A stretch of DNA of 64,000 nt from the NCBI RefSeq assembly GCF_900101075.1, contig NZ_FNFY01000004.1, forward strand, positions 62,001-126,000, read 5' to 3'. The first letter of the stretch is position 1. Each line of letters opens with the position of its first letter. Source of the DNA: Lacicoccus qingdaonensis (GTDB taxonomy: Bacteria; Bacillota; Bacilli; Staphylococcales; Salinicoccaceae). Both the position numbers and the translations under genes were made by a program. Below the pieces are notes generated by a model. It was not told the origin of the DNA. It did not search any database and worked only from the letters and a program-made list of their open reading frames with translations. Shown one piece after another: positions 8,308 to 17,332 of the stretch.

Positions 8308-8703
8308 TCATTTCTTCGTGTACTTATAAAGTGCTTCTTTCGCAAGATGATCCGCTGATTTATTTCTGTTTCTCGGTGTATGGCTGACGAGAAACAGATC
8401 AAACCCGGCTGATTTCCTGCGGACACTGTTGAAATATGGCTGGAACTTTTTATTTTTAACAAAATATCTGTCAAAGCTGTCACTGATTATTTTTGAATCA
8501 GTATGTATGATAACAGATGTTATATTTAATGCAATCACCTCATCGACCGCTTTATCCAGTACGGCCCACTCCGCTTCATGATTATCGAGCGCCCCCAGAT
8601 CAAACTTGAACTCATGCCTTGTGCCCTCATCGTTGATGACTGCGGCTCCTGCAGCATATACAGGATTCTGCCTGGCCGCAGCATCGATATATATAAGTGC
8701 CAT
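8308..8703 (-). CDS. RNase HI-like protein (YpeP family)
   Basis: RNase H fold protein of 131 residues. The four acidic residues of the family are in place: Asp7 in IYIDAAAR, Glu44 in NHEAEWAVL, Asp in IHTDSKII near 69, and Asp in NKSADHLAKEAL near 118. It may therefore cut the RNA strand of RNA-DNA hybrids, though Bacillus members of this branch are divergent and their activity has been doubtful. Starts nine bases after the exonuclease gene and precedes the zinc-finger gene by 60 bases. Confidence 0.85.
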   Translation of the reverse strand: MALIYIDAAARQNPVYAAGAAVINDEGTRHEFKFDLGALDNHEAEWAVLDKAVDEVIALNITSVIIHTDSKIISDSFDRYFVKNKKFQPYFNSVRRKSAGFDLFLVSHTPRNRNKSADHLAKEALYKYTKK

Positions 8704-8712
8704 ATTGCCCTC

Positions 8713-9585
8713 CTATATATTCAAATTATGCAAGTATTTTTGTGTGATGCGAAGATCATGGGAGGCGAGTGTCTGATCTATTTTCTCTGTATCGATGATC
8801 AGTTTGCGATGTTCCATATATTCATCATGTGAGAACTCTACATCTGTAATGATTTTTGCCAGTTTATGTGACATTTGCAGAGAAGACATATCGTTCAATA
8901 TTTTTGTCTGGAGTCCTTTGCTGAGTGAATCAATATTTTCAATGATGTTTTCTACATTCTTGTATTCCCTGATCAGTTTCAGTGCAGTTTTTTCACCGAT
9001 GCCCTTTACGCCGTAATAGCCGTCTCCCGAATCGCCCATCAGTGCTTTGACATCGACGAACTGCTCAGGAGTGATATCATATTCATCCATGAAGTTCTGT
9101 TCATTATAGTAATGATACTCTGTGACCCCTTTTTTCGTCAGCCATATATCATTATTCTTTCCGAGGAGCTGCAGCAGGTCCCTGTCACCGCTCACTATGA
9201 TCAGGTCATCATAATTCACAGAGAGCGTTCCGATGATATCATCCGCTTCATAGCCGTGTATGCCCAGTTGATAAAAACCCATATCATGAATGATTTCTTT
9301 CACGTAGTCAAATTGGGGAATCATCTCGTCAGGCGGTGCTGTCCGGTTCGCTTTATAATCTTTGAACCATTCATTGCGTATCGTGTCTTTTCCCATGTCC
9401 CACGTGATGACCATATTTTCAGGCCGTGTGAGTTCAACCAGTTTCATGGTATGTCTGATGAGGCCCTGGATGCCATTTGTCGGAATATTTTTATTGTTGA
9501 CCATAAACTGGTTTCTGAAACTCGTTGCATAAAAATGGCGGAATAATAATGCCATGCCGTCTATTACCAAAGTTTTATCTTTCAT
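8713..9585 (-). CDS. 5'-3' exonuclease (PolA N-domain type, YpcP family)
   Basis: A 290-residue stand-alone version of the 5'-nuclease domain of DNA polymerase I, expected to act on flaps or RNA primers. It has the acidic metal residues in LVIDGMALLFR (start), GYEADDIIGTL near 105, IIVSGDRDLLQL near 123 and ALMGDSGDGYYGVKGIGEKTA near 175, the last including the helix-hairpin-helix. The ATG at 9583-9585 overlaps the rhodanese stop by 11 bases; the open frame further upstream lies inside that gene and was discarded. GGAGGG precedes the start by 11 bases. Confidence 0.9.
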   Translation of the reverse strand: MKDKTLVIDGMALLFRHFYATSFRNQFMVNNKNIPTNGIQGLIRHTMKLVELTRPENMVITWDMGKDTIRNEWFKDYKANRTAPPDEMIPQFDYVKEIIHDMGFYQLGIHGYEADDIIGTLSVNYDDLIIVSGDRDLLQLLGKNNDIWLTKKGVTEYHYYNEQNFMDEYDITPEQFVDVKALMGDSGDGYYGVKGIGEKTALKLIREYKNVENIIENIDSLSKGLQTKILNDMSSLQMSHKLAKIITDVEFSHDEYMEHRKLIIDTEKIDQTLASHDLRITQKYLHNLNI

Positions 9586-10426
9586 TGAAATGAACACCCT
9601 CCAAAGTATTTGGCGATGTCTCCACATTATTTGAATCATCTGTGATCCATTCAGAGAAACTGCCTGTATACACTTTAACGTTGATGCCGTTGTGATCGAG
9701 CAGTGTGAACATCGGCGTCGCACTCATACCCGAGCCGCAGTAGACGATCACTTCATCATATTCGTTGAGTTTATCCAGTGCATGATCCATCGCACTCAGG
9801 TCCAGCAGGCCGTCTGTATAGATCAGGCTGTTTGGAATATTGACCGCACCGGGAATATGCCCTTTCTTATAGTCAATCGGCTCCGTGATTCCGAGATATC
9901 TGTCTTCACTTCTGACATCTATGAGCAGTACGTTCTGCTGCATCTTCTCTTCAAGTGTTTCCATGGAATAATGGATGTCACGGCTGAAAACTGAACCGGC
10001 CGAATCAAATTTAATCGGGAGATCCACATCTGCATCATGAAAGTCATCCGCCTGTGCCCTTAAAGCATCCAGATCATCATTGAACAGATAAACGTCATGA
10101 CCATACAGCATAAAAAGAAAGTATAAGCGCGTATGGAAGAAGCTGTTGTCATCTGCAAACAGCAGCAGTTCATATTTTCCGTCATTTGACAATGTGCGGT
10201 ATAATTCGTCGATGACACTCTGTTCCGGAAGAGGGTGCCTGCCTTCATTGATGCCGTCAAACTTGAACATGAACGGCATCTGGGGTATGTGGACCGCTCC
10301 AGATATTTCATCCGACTGCACAAGCCGCTTCGACTCTTCGAACTTATCCATTAAATTGCGGCAGTCAAGAAGTACAGTCGCTTCCTTTTCCAGTTCTTGC
10401 AAATCATCTTTATTTATAATAGACAT
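9575..10426 (-). CDS. Tandem rhodanese-domain sulfurtransferase
   Basis: A 283-residue protein with two rhodanese domains, the layout of thiosulfate or 3-mercaptopyruvate sulfurtransferases. The second domain (about 150-270) has LLIDVRSEDRYLG, GHIPGAVNIP and an active loop VYCGSGMSATP with the sulfur-carrying Cys near 231. The first domain has FADDNSFFH where the cysteine would be, so it is catalytically empty, as is usual for such pairs. Follows the dynamin gene directly (stop and start abut) and overlaps the exonuclease gene. The sulfur donor and acceptor cannot be inferred. Confidence 0.88.
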   Translation of the reverse strand: MSIINKDDLQELEKEATVLLDCRNLMDKFEESKRLVQSDEISGAVHIPQMPFMFKFDGINEGRHPLPEQSVIDELYRTLSNDGKYELLLFADDNSFFHTRLYFLFMLYGHDVYLFNDDLDALRAQADDFHDADVDLPIKFDSAGSVFSRDIHYSMETLEEKMQQNVLLIDVRSEDRYLGITEPIDYKKGHIPGAVNIPNSLIYTDGLLDLSAMDHALDKLNEYDEVIVYCGSGMSATPMFTLLDHNGINVKVYTGSFSEWITDDSNNVETSPNTLEGVHFNER

Positions 10427-13400
10427 TTAATCACCCTTCATTTCAGTCAGAGATTCAAGCAGCTTCTGATCCTCTTCATAATCGCTTTCCCGGATGACCG
10501 GCAGTGGTTGTTTCAACCCTTCGATAATGACAGGTTTCTGCTGTGAAATATCTTCCTGAACTCTATTTAAATACTCATCGATCAGACTTTCCATATCACT
10601 ATTCAGTTTACTGATATCCAGTGTACCGCTTATATGTCCGGCAAAGTCCAGAAGGTTGTCTCTGAACGCCTTTTGATTATTGCGCGCCTGGTGAAGGCGT
10701 CTGCTGTATGTTCCGAATTCAGAAACATCCACTTTTATTATGGGCTCATCCTCTGGCTGGCGGTTGAATATCAATGTGTGCGGTGTATTTACTGCACTCA
10801 GTCTTTCATTGAACTGTGTGATGTTTTGGATCATCATTTCTTCAGCCTGCCGGTAAACCGTATTGAAGACCGTGCTGACTTCAATCGTCAGAAAATGCTC
10901 AAGTTCGTTTTTAAGCAGAGATTCATTTTTGACAAGATAGTTTTTATCCTGGATATCAGAAACGGTGATAAATCCTTTCAAGTAATCGTACAGCTTCAGC
11001 TCAAGCCGTTTGCTGATGAATGACAGCAGCACATCTGTCTCCTGGTACAGATTGCTCTGAAAAGTGTATGCACTGAAAGTTTCAAGGTCGGACAGTATAT
11101 TCTGCCTGCCGGTTTCTATACGTGTGCGTTCAAGGTCGGCATTCTCATACTGACGAATGTTGCTTTCGATATTTAATTTCAGCTGCTGAGTAGTTTCCCT
11201 GATGGACTGGACCTGGACGTTGGAAGCGAGTTTATCAGTTATATTCAATATATTTTCCTTCGCTTCATCAAACATGCTGTCTTCATTGTTAAGTGCACGT
11301 TTGCTTGAAACCGGAAAAATCATATGGGTGATGCCGAGAGATATGAGCGCATTTGACATATAGTCGATGACCTGGTTTTTATCCGCTTCACTTCTCATCA
11401 GATCGACAGCGTTGATGATGAAGATGATCGGGAAGTCTTCGCCTTTGATCGATTGTATATATTTTAAAAATGTCTCATCGCTTCTTGAGAAGACATGATT
11501 GTAATATGACACATAGATGATCAGGTCACTGTCTGCAATGATGTTCCTCGTTTCCTTGGTATGCCTCTGGTTGATGGAATTGATCCCCGGCGAGTCGATC
11601 AAAGTATATTTGTCGGTGATTTCATTTTGAAGAGATACGAATGCCTTATGGACAAATGTTGAATCTTCATCCGAACTGACTGTCTTGATCAGCTCGTCTG
11701 TATCAATTTTTCGCTTCATGCCGAGATCTGATTTATAAACATCATACTTGTTGAGAATTCCGTCAAGAAAAGGTTTATATGTTTCAGGGACATTCTGCCG
11801 CTCTCTTTTGATCCACTTGAAGTACTCTTCCACTGACGAGTGGCGCTCGTTGGAAAGCATCTCCAGAGTATCAATCAGATCTTGACTGGTTTTAAACAGT
11901 ATTTCACTGGATTCATTGTTATTGATCTCTGTAATTGTTGCCGTTGTCGGATTCGGGCTCATGGCGAGATGGGCTTTATTCAGCAGGGCGTTGATGAAAG
12001 TGGTCTTGCCTGCACTGAATCCGCCGAATACACTGATGTTCGCCTTTCCTTTATCAATCCGTTCCAGTTTATCCCGGATTACTCTCTGGAAGTCGCTGTA
12101 TCGCTCTTTGCCGTCCAAGCGGCCGATGACCTCATGATAATAGCCGAGATCGACTCTGCCCTCATCGGTGAATTTGAAGTCATCCTTCATATCATCCCCA
12201 ACTGCGGCAGTTTCTGCCTCCTCATCCAATTCCACTTCCTCGATGAGGTTAAGCTTATCAATCTCATCATCCATATGGATATAGAAATGCCTGTAGCTTG
12301 TCGTCTCTATGGAATCCCGGAGACTGAGCAGTTTCAATATATTTTCATACTTATCCAGGTTGTCATCCAGATGGGACTGCTCCTTCAGTTCACCGGCATC
12401 CGACTTTTCCATGACAGGGAGGTGGTTCATGACCTCTCCTGCAACATCACTGATGATGTTCGCCTTGAACTTATCCAGATAATTCAGTATGAACTGATTA
12501 TTCAAATGAGTGATTTCTTCCTCGATCAGCAGGTCATTATTGAACTCATATCTGAACGGTTTTCCGGTCAGTCCGAGTCCCCCGAAAAAACTGTTGATCG
12601 GTGCATTGATTTCAGTTTTGAATATATCATTCAAATTTTGTTCGATCTCCGCTCTGGATTCACGGAGCATCTGTTCTTCTTTTTTCTTTCTACCGAACAA
12701 TCCGGGCACTTTGACCTCACCGGCAATAATTTTCAAATGATTAGTAATTGAACTTTTGACCTCGTGAGGAAAGATGTAGCTGTCTTTCACGATTTTCCTG
12801 GCTGAATCTTTCACATGGTCATTCAAAAGTGCTTCATCATCGTGCAGGGATTCTACTTTGGATTTTTCCATTTCCCGGCTGAGAAATTTGATATGGTTTT
12901 TAACCGCGTCAATATCCCGCGTATCGATATCTTCATCGTCACTTTCCAGAGCGGACAGTTCATCTTCCAAATATTCCAGCTGGCTGTTTTCAATCGTTTT
13001 AGTGATCCTGTTGAAATAATCATCCTGCAGTCTTTGACGCTCTCTTTCCAGTTCATGTATGAATGATTTCAATTTGCCGACCTGGTTGTAAGGTGATTCG
13101 TAGATGCTTGTTGTAATAATGTCATGAAGGCTGATGTTCCAGTCCTTCAAGGTATTTTTAATTCTGGACAGGAAAGTATCCATCTTGATTTCCTGATCAT
13201 CATGTTTATCGATCTGGTTGATGATCAGTATTAAAGGTATCCCCATCATCGATAATTCTTTCAGAAGCGCCATATTGTGCTCACTCTCTACATGGTTGTA
13301 TTCCACCGTAAAGAATATGAAGTCACTGTTAAGTAAAAAACGGTTCGTGGATTCCCTGTGGCTGTCTGTATTGGAGTCGACACCCGGGGTATCCTGAAGG

Positions 13401-13801
13401 ACCGTATTATTTTTGAAATCATCGTGCCGGACATCGATATTTATGGCACTGATATCAATATCCCTTGTATTCAGACTGCGGAGTTCCCCGTAATCCTTCA
13501 CTGCAACATATTGATACTGGTTCAGAAATGCACTGATCTCCGTGTCATCCCCGATCTGTACCGCAACAGTATTACTTGTTGTCGGTACAGGAGATGAAGG
13601 CAGAATATCCTGCTCCAGCAAATGGTTGATCAATGAAGATTTCCCGGCAGAATAATGGCCGATGAAGGAAAAGACCAGCTGGTTTTTATATGTCTTCGAT
13701 ATCGCATGATCGATCTGGGACACGAGTGTGTCATTTTGTGATTTGAGAATTTCTTTTTTTAATTTGTACAGAACATTAAGTGTTTTTAATTCTTCTCCCA
13801 C
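10427..13801 (-). CDS. dynA: Two-GTPase bacterial dynamin (DynA/YpbR type)
   Basis: An 1124-residue fusion of two dynamin units. First P-loop GHYSAGKS at 48-55 with switch DTPGVDS near 138 and NQID near 195. Second P-loop GGFSAGKTT near 590 with DSPGINS and NAVD downstream. Each G domain is followed by long charged helical stalk regions, and there is no strong membrane anchor. B. subtilis DynA of similar size tethers and fuses membranes and is linked to phage and antibiotic stress; S. aureus has a related protein. Four bases separate it from the upstream methyltransferase gene, and it abuts the rhodanese gene downstream. Confidence 0.92.
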   Translation of the reverse strand: MGEELKTLNVLYKLKKEILKSQNDTLVSQIDHAISKTYKNQLVFSFIGHYSAGKSSLINHLLEQDILPSSPVPTTSNTVAVQIGDDTEISAFLNQYQYVAVKDYGELRSLNTRDIDISAINIDVRHDDFKNNTVLQDTPGVDSNTDSHRESTNRFLLNSDFIFFTVEYNHVESEHNMALLKELSMMGIPLILIINQIDKHDDQEIKMDTFLSRIKNTLKDWNISLHDIITTSIYESPYNQVGKLKSFIHELERERQRLQDDYFNRITKTIENSQLEYLEDELSALESDDEDIDTRDIDAVKNHIKFLSREMEKSKVESLHDDEALLNDHVKDSARKIVKDSYIFPHEVKSSITNHLKIIAGEVKVPGLFGRKKKEEQMLRESRAEIEQNLNDIFKTEINAPINSFFGGLGLTGKPFRYEFNNDLLIEEEITHLNNQFILNYLDKFKANIISDVAGEVMNHLPVMEKSDAGELKEQSHLDDNLDKYENILKLLSLRDSIETTSYRHFYIHMDDEIDKLNLIEEVELDEEAETAAVGDDMKDDFKFTDEGRVDLGYYHEVIGRLDGKERYSDFQRVIRDKLERIDKGKANISVFGGFSAGKTTFINALLNKAHLAMSPNPTTATITEINNNESSEILFKTSQDLIDTLEMLSNERHSSVEEYFKWIKRERQNVPETYKPFLDGILNKYDVYKSDLGMKRKIDTDELIKTVSSDEDSTFVHKAFVSLQNEITDKYTLIDSPGINSINQRHTKETRNIIADSDLIIYVSYYNHVFSRSDETFLKYIQSIKGEDFPIIFIINAVDLMRSEADKNQVIDYMSNALISLGITHMIFPVSSKRALNNEDSMFDEAKENILNITDKLASNVQVQSIRETTQQLKLNIESNIRQYENADLERTRIETGRQNILSDLETFSAYTFQSNLYQETDVLLSFISKRLELKLYDYLKGFITVSDIQDKNYLVKNESLLKNELEHFLTIEVSTVFNTVYRQAEEMMIQNITQFNERLSAVNTPHTLIFNRQPEDEPIIKVDVSEFGTYSRRLHQARNNQKAFRDNLLDFAGHISGTLDISKLNSDMESLIDEYLNRVQEDISQQKPVIIEGLKQPLPVIRESDYEEDQKLLESLTEMKGD

Positions 13802-13804
13802 TGT

Positions 13805-14926
13805 TTACCGCTTCCCCCAGTATTGATAAAAAGTCGTTTCTATATAACCGTTGAAAAGTTTTCTGCGCTTGGTCGCACGTTTACCGATAATATGCTCGAA
13901 CTCTTTGTTGGATGTCATCAGATATACACTCAAATCCTGGTGTCTTGACATGAGTTCGCCCACTCTCCTGTACATCTCCTCCACTTCTTTCGCCTCGCCG
14001 ATACGCTCTCCGTACGGCGGGTTGGTAACCAGCTGTACGTTGTCATGCGAAATCGTGAGATCGTGGATATCCGTAATTGCGAGTTTGATATTATCCTGCA
14101 ACCCTATTTCCATGATATTAATCTTTGCGACCTCTATCATATGCGGATCGATATCAGAAGCATGAATGATGACTTCTTTATCATAGAGCGCCTCTTCCTC
14201 AAGCTTCATCCGTGTATCTTCCCATAATTCTTCCGGGATGATATCCCAGCTCTCACTGTCAAAAGTACGGTTGGCACCGGGTGCGATGTTCAATGCGATC
14301 AGTGCCGCTTCAATCGCGATCGTTCCGGAACCGGCAAATGGGTCATACAACGGCTTCGTCCCGTCATAATTGGCAAGGCGCAGCATGCTTGCAGCAAGCG
14401 TCTCCTTGATCGGTGCCTCGCCCTGCTCTCTTCTGTATCCTCTTTTATGCAGAGCATCACCGCTTGTATCTATCGTCAGGACCGCCCTGTCCTTCAGGAT
14501 GTTGATGTCGACCTTATAGCGTGCACCGGTCTCACTCAGCTTGCCGCCCAGGCTGAATGCATCCTTTAAATGTTCAACGATCGCTTTTTTAACGATGCGC
14601 TGTACATCCGGCACACTGTACAAAGTTGATTTGTGTGAGCGCCCCGTGACGGGAAATTCTGCATCCGGGCCGAGTATGTCCGACCACGGCAGTGCTTTTG
14701 TCATTTCAAACAGGTCATCAAACGTGTCCACATTGAAATCACCGATGATGATTCTGAAACGGTCCGCAGTTCGCATCATCAGATTCGCTTTTACAATTGC
14801 CGCTTCATCACCGTCAAAGTATACACGTCCGTTTTCAAGTGTTGTTTCATACCCCAGTGTTTCTATTTCATTCGCCACGACTTTTTCGAGACCCATGGGT
14901 GTATTTGCCAGCAACTTAAAATTCAT
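13805..14926 (-). CDS. THUMP-domain 23S rRNA methyltransferase (RlmL/YpsC type)
   Basis: A 373-residue SAM-dependent RNA methyltransferase. N-terminal ferredoxin-like and THUMP region (about 1-155), then a class I fold with DPFAGSGTIAIEAA near 193 (SAM loop), ASDIDPHMI near 258, and the catalytic NPPYGER near 291 expected for N2-guanine methylation. This is the short form matching the first half of E. coli RlmL. ATG at 14926, about 55 bases downstream of the rnpB terminator on the same strand. Probably the first gene of the run down to brxA. Confidence 0.92.
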   Translation of the reverse strand: MNFKLLANTPMGLEKVVANEIETLGYETTLENGRVYFDGDEAAIVKANLMMRTADRFRIIIGDFNVDTFDDLFEMTKALPWSDILGPDAEFPVTGRSHKSTLYSVPDVQRIVKKAIVEHLKDAFSLGGKLSETGARYKVDINILKDRAVLTIDTSGDALHKRGYRREQGEAPIKETLAASMLRLANYDGTKPLYDPFAGSGTIAIEAALIALNIAPGANRTFDSESWDIIPEELWEDTRMKLEEEALYDKEVIIHASDIDPHMIEVAKINIMEIGLQDNIKLAITDIHDLTISHDNVQLVTNPPYGERIGEAKEVEEMYRRVGELMSRHQDLSVYLMTSNKEFEHIIGKRATKRRKLFNGYIETTFYQYWGKR

Positions 14927-14974
14927 AATTTATCCTCCGACTTGTTGTTTTATTGTGCATCAGTCTCATTATAT

Positions 14975-15007
14975 AAAATAAAAGCTCTCCATCAAAATGG
15001 AGAGCTT
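14975..15007 (-). terminator. Terminator of rnpB
   Basis: Nine-pair stem AAGCTCTCC/GGAGAGCTT (14982-14990 with 14999-15007) followed on the minus strand by TTATTTTAT. It lies directly at the 3' end of the RNase P RNA. Confidence 0.88.
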
Positions 15008-15010
15008 GTC

Positions 15011-15416
15011 TCTAGTCCGGTATCTCTGTAAGCCATGTTCTGTACCGCTGTGCTGCAGACGTGCACTAGTCACACTCGCACATTGGTGATAATCATCTGT
15101 CTATATTACAGTTGTAATATCTCTCTTTGGGTTGAATTTCCGGCGGAGAGTGCTCCTACCTTGTTTGGATTGCTCACTCGAGGGGTTTACCGCGTTCCAC
15201 CTTATTACTTTCATAATAAGCTCGTCTCTGTGGCACTTTAATGCTAGTCCGGCCATATAAGGATACTTAGGCCGTTTCACCGCCGTCAGCCGTTATTCAC
15301 GAACTGCCCTGACTTATTGTTTCATCAGGCACGAACACTACGCCCGTCTCAGGTGCGTGTGAGCATGGACTTTCCTCTATACCTTGAATGATATAGCGAT
15401 TATCCGAGATACCGAA
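15011..15416 (-). ncRNA. rnpB: RNase P RNA, type B (Bacillus type)
   Basis: Catalytic RNA that trims 5' leaders of tRNA precursors. The minus strand shows the conserved core: GATAATCGC, GAGGAAAGTCCATGCTC (P4 5' side), GTGCCACAGAGACG, GGTGGAACGCGGTAAACC, CTCGAGTGAGCAATCC, and ACAGAACATGGCTTAC near the 3' end (P4 3' side). The ends pair as P1 (CGGTATCTC with GAGATACCG at 15414-15406 and 15026-15018). Length of about 405 nt is normal. The 5' end is placed from P1 and is uncertain by a few bases. It begins about five bases after the gpsB stop, and no clear promoter is visible in between, so it may be processed from a gpsB transcript or started within gpsB. Confidence 0.97.
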
Positions 15417-15421
15417 TTGAC

Positions 15422-15748
15422 TTAATTCACTTTTGATTGGCCAAAAACTTTCTTTTCTAAGTTTGACAATCGTTTCAAAATATCAATTTGATGATTTTGA
15501 CTTTGGTTTTCCTGGGAACGGGAGTTTGTTGCGACCCTGATCCTCAAATCCTCGACTTCTTTTTTCAGCCGGGCATTTTCTTCTTCCAACCGTTTTAAAT
15601 TATTATTCATGTCTGACATCTTTTGATAGTCACTGATGACATCATCAAGGAAGCTGTCCACTTCGATGGGTTTAAAACCTCTGACTGACTTTTCGAACTC
15701 TTTTTCAAAAATGTCTTTTGCGGACAATTTTAAAGTCGTCTCACTCAT
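15422..15748 (-). CDS. gpsB: Cell division protein GpsB
   Basis: A 108-residue DivIVA-related coiled-coil protein that links division machinery, penicillin-binding proteins and, in staphylococci, FtsZ. The N-terminal membrane-binding head has [15 protein letters not shown] and [13 protein letters not shown]; a coiled coil (about 42-75) and a short C-terminal helix (about 88-105) follow after a Ser/Gln/Asn linker. Between ypsA (11 bases) and rnpB (5 bases), the conserved Bacillales order. Confidence 0.95.
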   Translation of the reverse strand: MSETTLKLSAKDIFEKEFEKSVRGFKPIEVDSFLDDVISDYQKMSDMNNNLKRLEEENARLKKEVEDLRIRVATNSRSQENQSQNHQIDILKRLSNLEKKVFGQSKVN

Positions 15749-15759
15749 TGCCTCACCTC

Positions 15760-16302
15760 TTAATTATCAAACCTGGAATCAATATAACTGTTTATCTCAT
15801 CAAATTGTATTCTTTCAATATTATAAGGATTTTCTTCGAGGAATTCAAGTATTTGATTATAAAGAAAGCGGACTTTTGAATCGGCCTCCTCATCGAATAC
15901 GATAATTGCCCCGTCTGTGTTTGAAATCAGAAACCGGTTAATGTGTTTAAACATGCCGGGGTTGCTGTACGGTTTTTTGTATATATAATCCTTGAAGTCC
16001 GATTTGGCAAGCACCGACTGGAGTATGGCCTGGTCGTTTTCGTTAAACCTTTCTTCAAACTGATAAAACGGCATCAGTACTCCGAGCTTAACATCGTAAT
16101 TGTCCTCTTTCAGCGCAATGATCTCTTCAGAGGCATAAAGTTCTATCCCGGTGTTTCCCTGGATGATGAACCATTCCGCACCTTCATCGATATATTCGAG
16201 CAGCTTGGAACGTATGAAGGCTTTCAGAACTTTCACTTCATCCTGGTCGGATTTGAATATGCCGAGTTCATACGGTCGGTAGCCGCTGATCAGTATTCTC
16301 AC
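15760..16302 (-). CDS. ypsA: YpsA family SLOG-domain protein (DUF1273)
   Basis: A 180-residue Rossmann-like SLOG protein. The start [16 protein letters not shown] matches the YpsA N terminus, and [17 protein letters not shown] near 50 is the nucleotide-binding Gly/Glu loop of the superfamily. In B. subtilis and S. aureus YpsA influences cell division, fitting its place before gpsB. GTG at 16300-16302 is chosen: GAGGG lies upstream and it overlaps the yppE stop by four bases; the longer frame upstream runs through yppE. Confidence 0.9.
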   Translation of the reverse strand: MRILISGYRPYELGIFKSDQDEVKVLKAFIRSKLLEYIDEGAEWFIIQGNTGIELYASEEIIALKEDNYDVKLGVLMPFYQFEERFNENDQAILQSVLAKSDFKDYIYKKPYSNPGMFKHINRFLISNTDGAIIVFDEEADSKVRFLYNQILEFLEENPYNIERIQFDEINSYIDSRFDN

Positions 16303-16634
16303 ATCAATCCCTCTTCTTTCGCATGTTTCAGCCACAGGTTGATGAATTTATACTTCTCGTAGAAATGCCTCTCCCGGAATCTGGACGTATGGCAGGCCAT
16401 CAGCAGTTCCATGAGTTCCGCAGATGTCTTTTCCCTTGTACTGTCATGGAATCTTGAATCCGTATCGAAGTTCAATATATTTGAAGCAAGTGCTTTATTC
16501 TCTTCCAGAAATGGTTCGACTTCGGTTTTAAAATCGAATTCGTAACCGTTCAGGGCTTTATGATATCTTTCATAAATAGTGTCCATTAATTGAACATACT
16601 CTCTGTTAGTATGATTACTTGACAAAAATGTCAC
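16299..16634 (-). CDS. YppE family protein (DUF1798)
   Basis: A helical 111-residue protein placed in the YppE/DUF1798 family by its size, Phe/Tyr-rich helices (FRERHFYEKYKFINLWL near the C terminus) and position: the same gene precedes ypsA-gpsB in Bacillus and Staphylococcus, opposite recU. No catalytic motif; function unknown. The start is unclear. The GTG at 16634 lies only one base after AAGGAG, while the in-frame TTG at 16623-16625 lies ten bases after it and may be the true start. Confidence 0.75.
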   Translation of the reverse strand: MTFLSSNHTNREYVQLMDTIYERYHKALNGYEFDFKTEVEPFLEENKALASNILNFDTDSRFHDSTREKTSAELMELLMACHTSRFRERHFYEKYKFINLWLKHAKEEGLM

Positions 16635-16717
16635 ACTCCTTATAATAATTCATTGGTTTAATCGATGCTAATTAATGTATAATATTATGACATATATTAT
16701 AATGAAAGGCGATGTAC

Positions 16718-17332
16718 ATGAAGTATCCAAAAGGCATTAAGCCAAGGCAGTACTTTAACAGCCGTAGATCTAAACCTGACAAAAGGGTGAAATACGGTCA
16801 GCGGGGCATGACCCTTGAAAAGGATCTGGATATAACGAACAATTATTACCTGCAGACTTCCCGTGCGGTCATCCATAAGAAACCGACACCGGTTCAAATT
16901 GTCAATGTGGACTACCCGTCGAGAAACAAGGCGAAGATCGATGAAGCGTATTTCAAAACACCTTCTACAAGTGACTATAACGGTATTTATAAAGCAAAAT
17001 ATATAGACTTTGAAGCAAAAGAGACGAAAAACAAGACGCGATTTCCATTTATAAATATCCATGCACATCAGGTCGACCATATGAAACAGTGTTATGAACA
17101 TGGCGGTATCGTCTTTCTTATTATACGCTTTTCCAGCCTGGATGAGACATATTTGATGCCATTCGGAACATTTTTAGTTCATTGGCGTAATTATCTGGAT
17201 GGAAAGCGCAAATCGATTGCCTATAAAGATATTAAATCTGGCAGCTGCATCATCAGACAAGGTATGAATCCTCGGATTGATTATCTGACAGCTGTGGATG
17301 AAATTTATTTTCGGAATGGAGAATTTCAATGA
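16718..17332 (+). CDS. recU: Holliday junction resolvase RecU
   Basis: Cuts four-way junctions during recombination and repair. The 204 residues contain GMTLEKDLDITNNYYL near 31, HKKPTPVQIVNVDYPSR near 55, and the nuclease core YNGIYKAKYIDFEAKETKNKT near 88 to 108 with the Asp/Glu/Lys metal residues. ATG at 16718-16720 is nine bases from GAAAGG; the ATG two codons earlier is too close. It overlaps pbp2 by four bases (ATGA), a pairing conserved across Firmicutes. A TATAAT at 16676-16681 is the likely -10 region, with a weak -35. Confidence 0.96.
   Translation: MKYPKGIKPRQYFNSRRSKPDKRVKYGQRGMTLEKDLDITNNYYLQTSRAVIHKKPTPVQIVNVDYPSRNKAKIDEAYFKTPSTSDYNGIYKAKYIDFEAKETKNKTRFPFINIHAHQVDHMKQCYEHGGIVFLIIRFSSLDETYLMPFGTFLVHWRNYLDGKRKSIAYKDIKSGSCIIRQGMNPRIDYLTAVDEIYFRNGEFQ

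Noticed and set aside
11840-12751. Long plus-strand open frame (303 codons) opposite the dynamin gene
   Set aside because: Antisense to a clear dynamin coding region, no ribosome site, and composition typical of a reverse-frame shadow.
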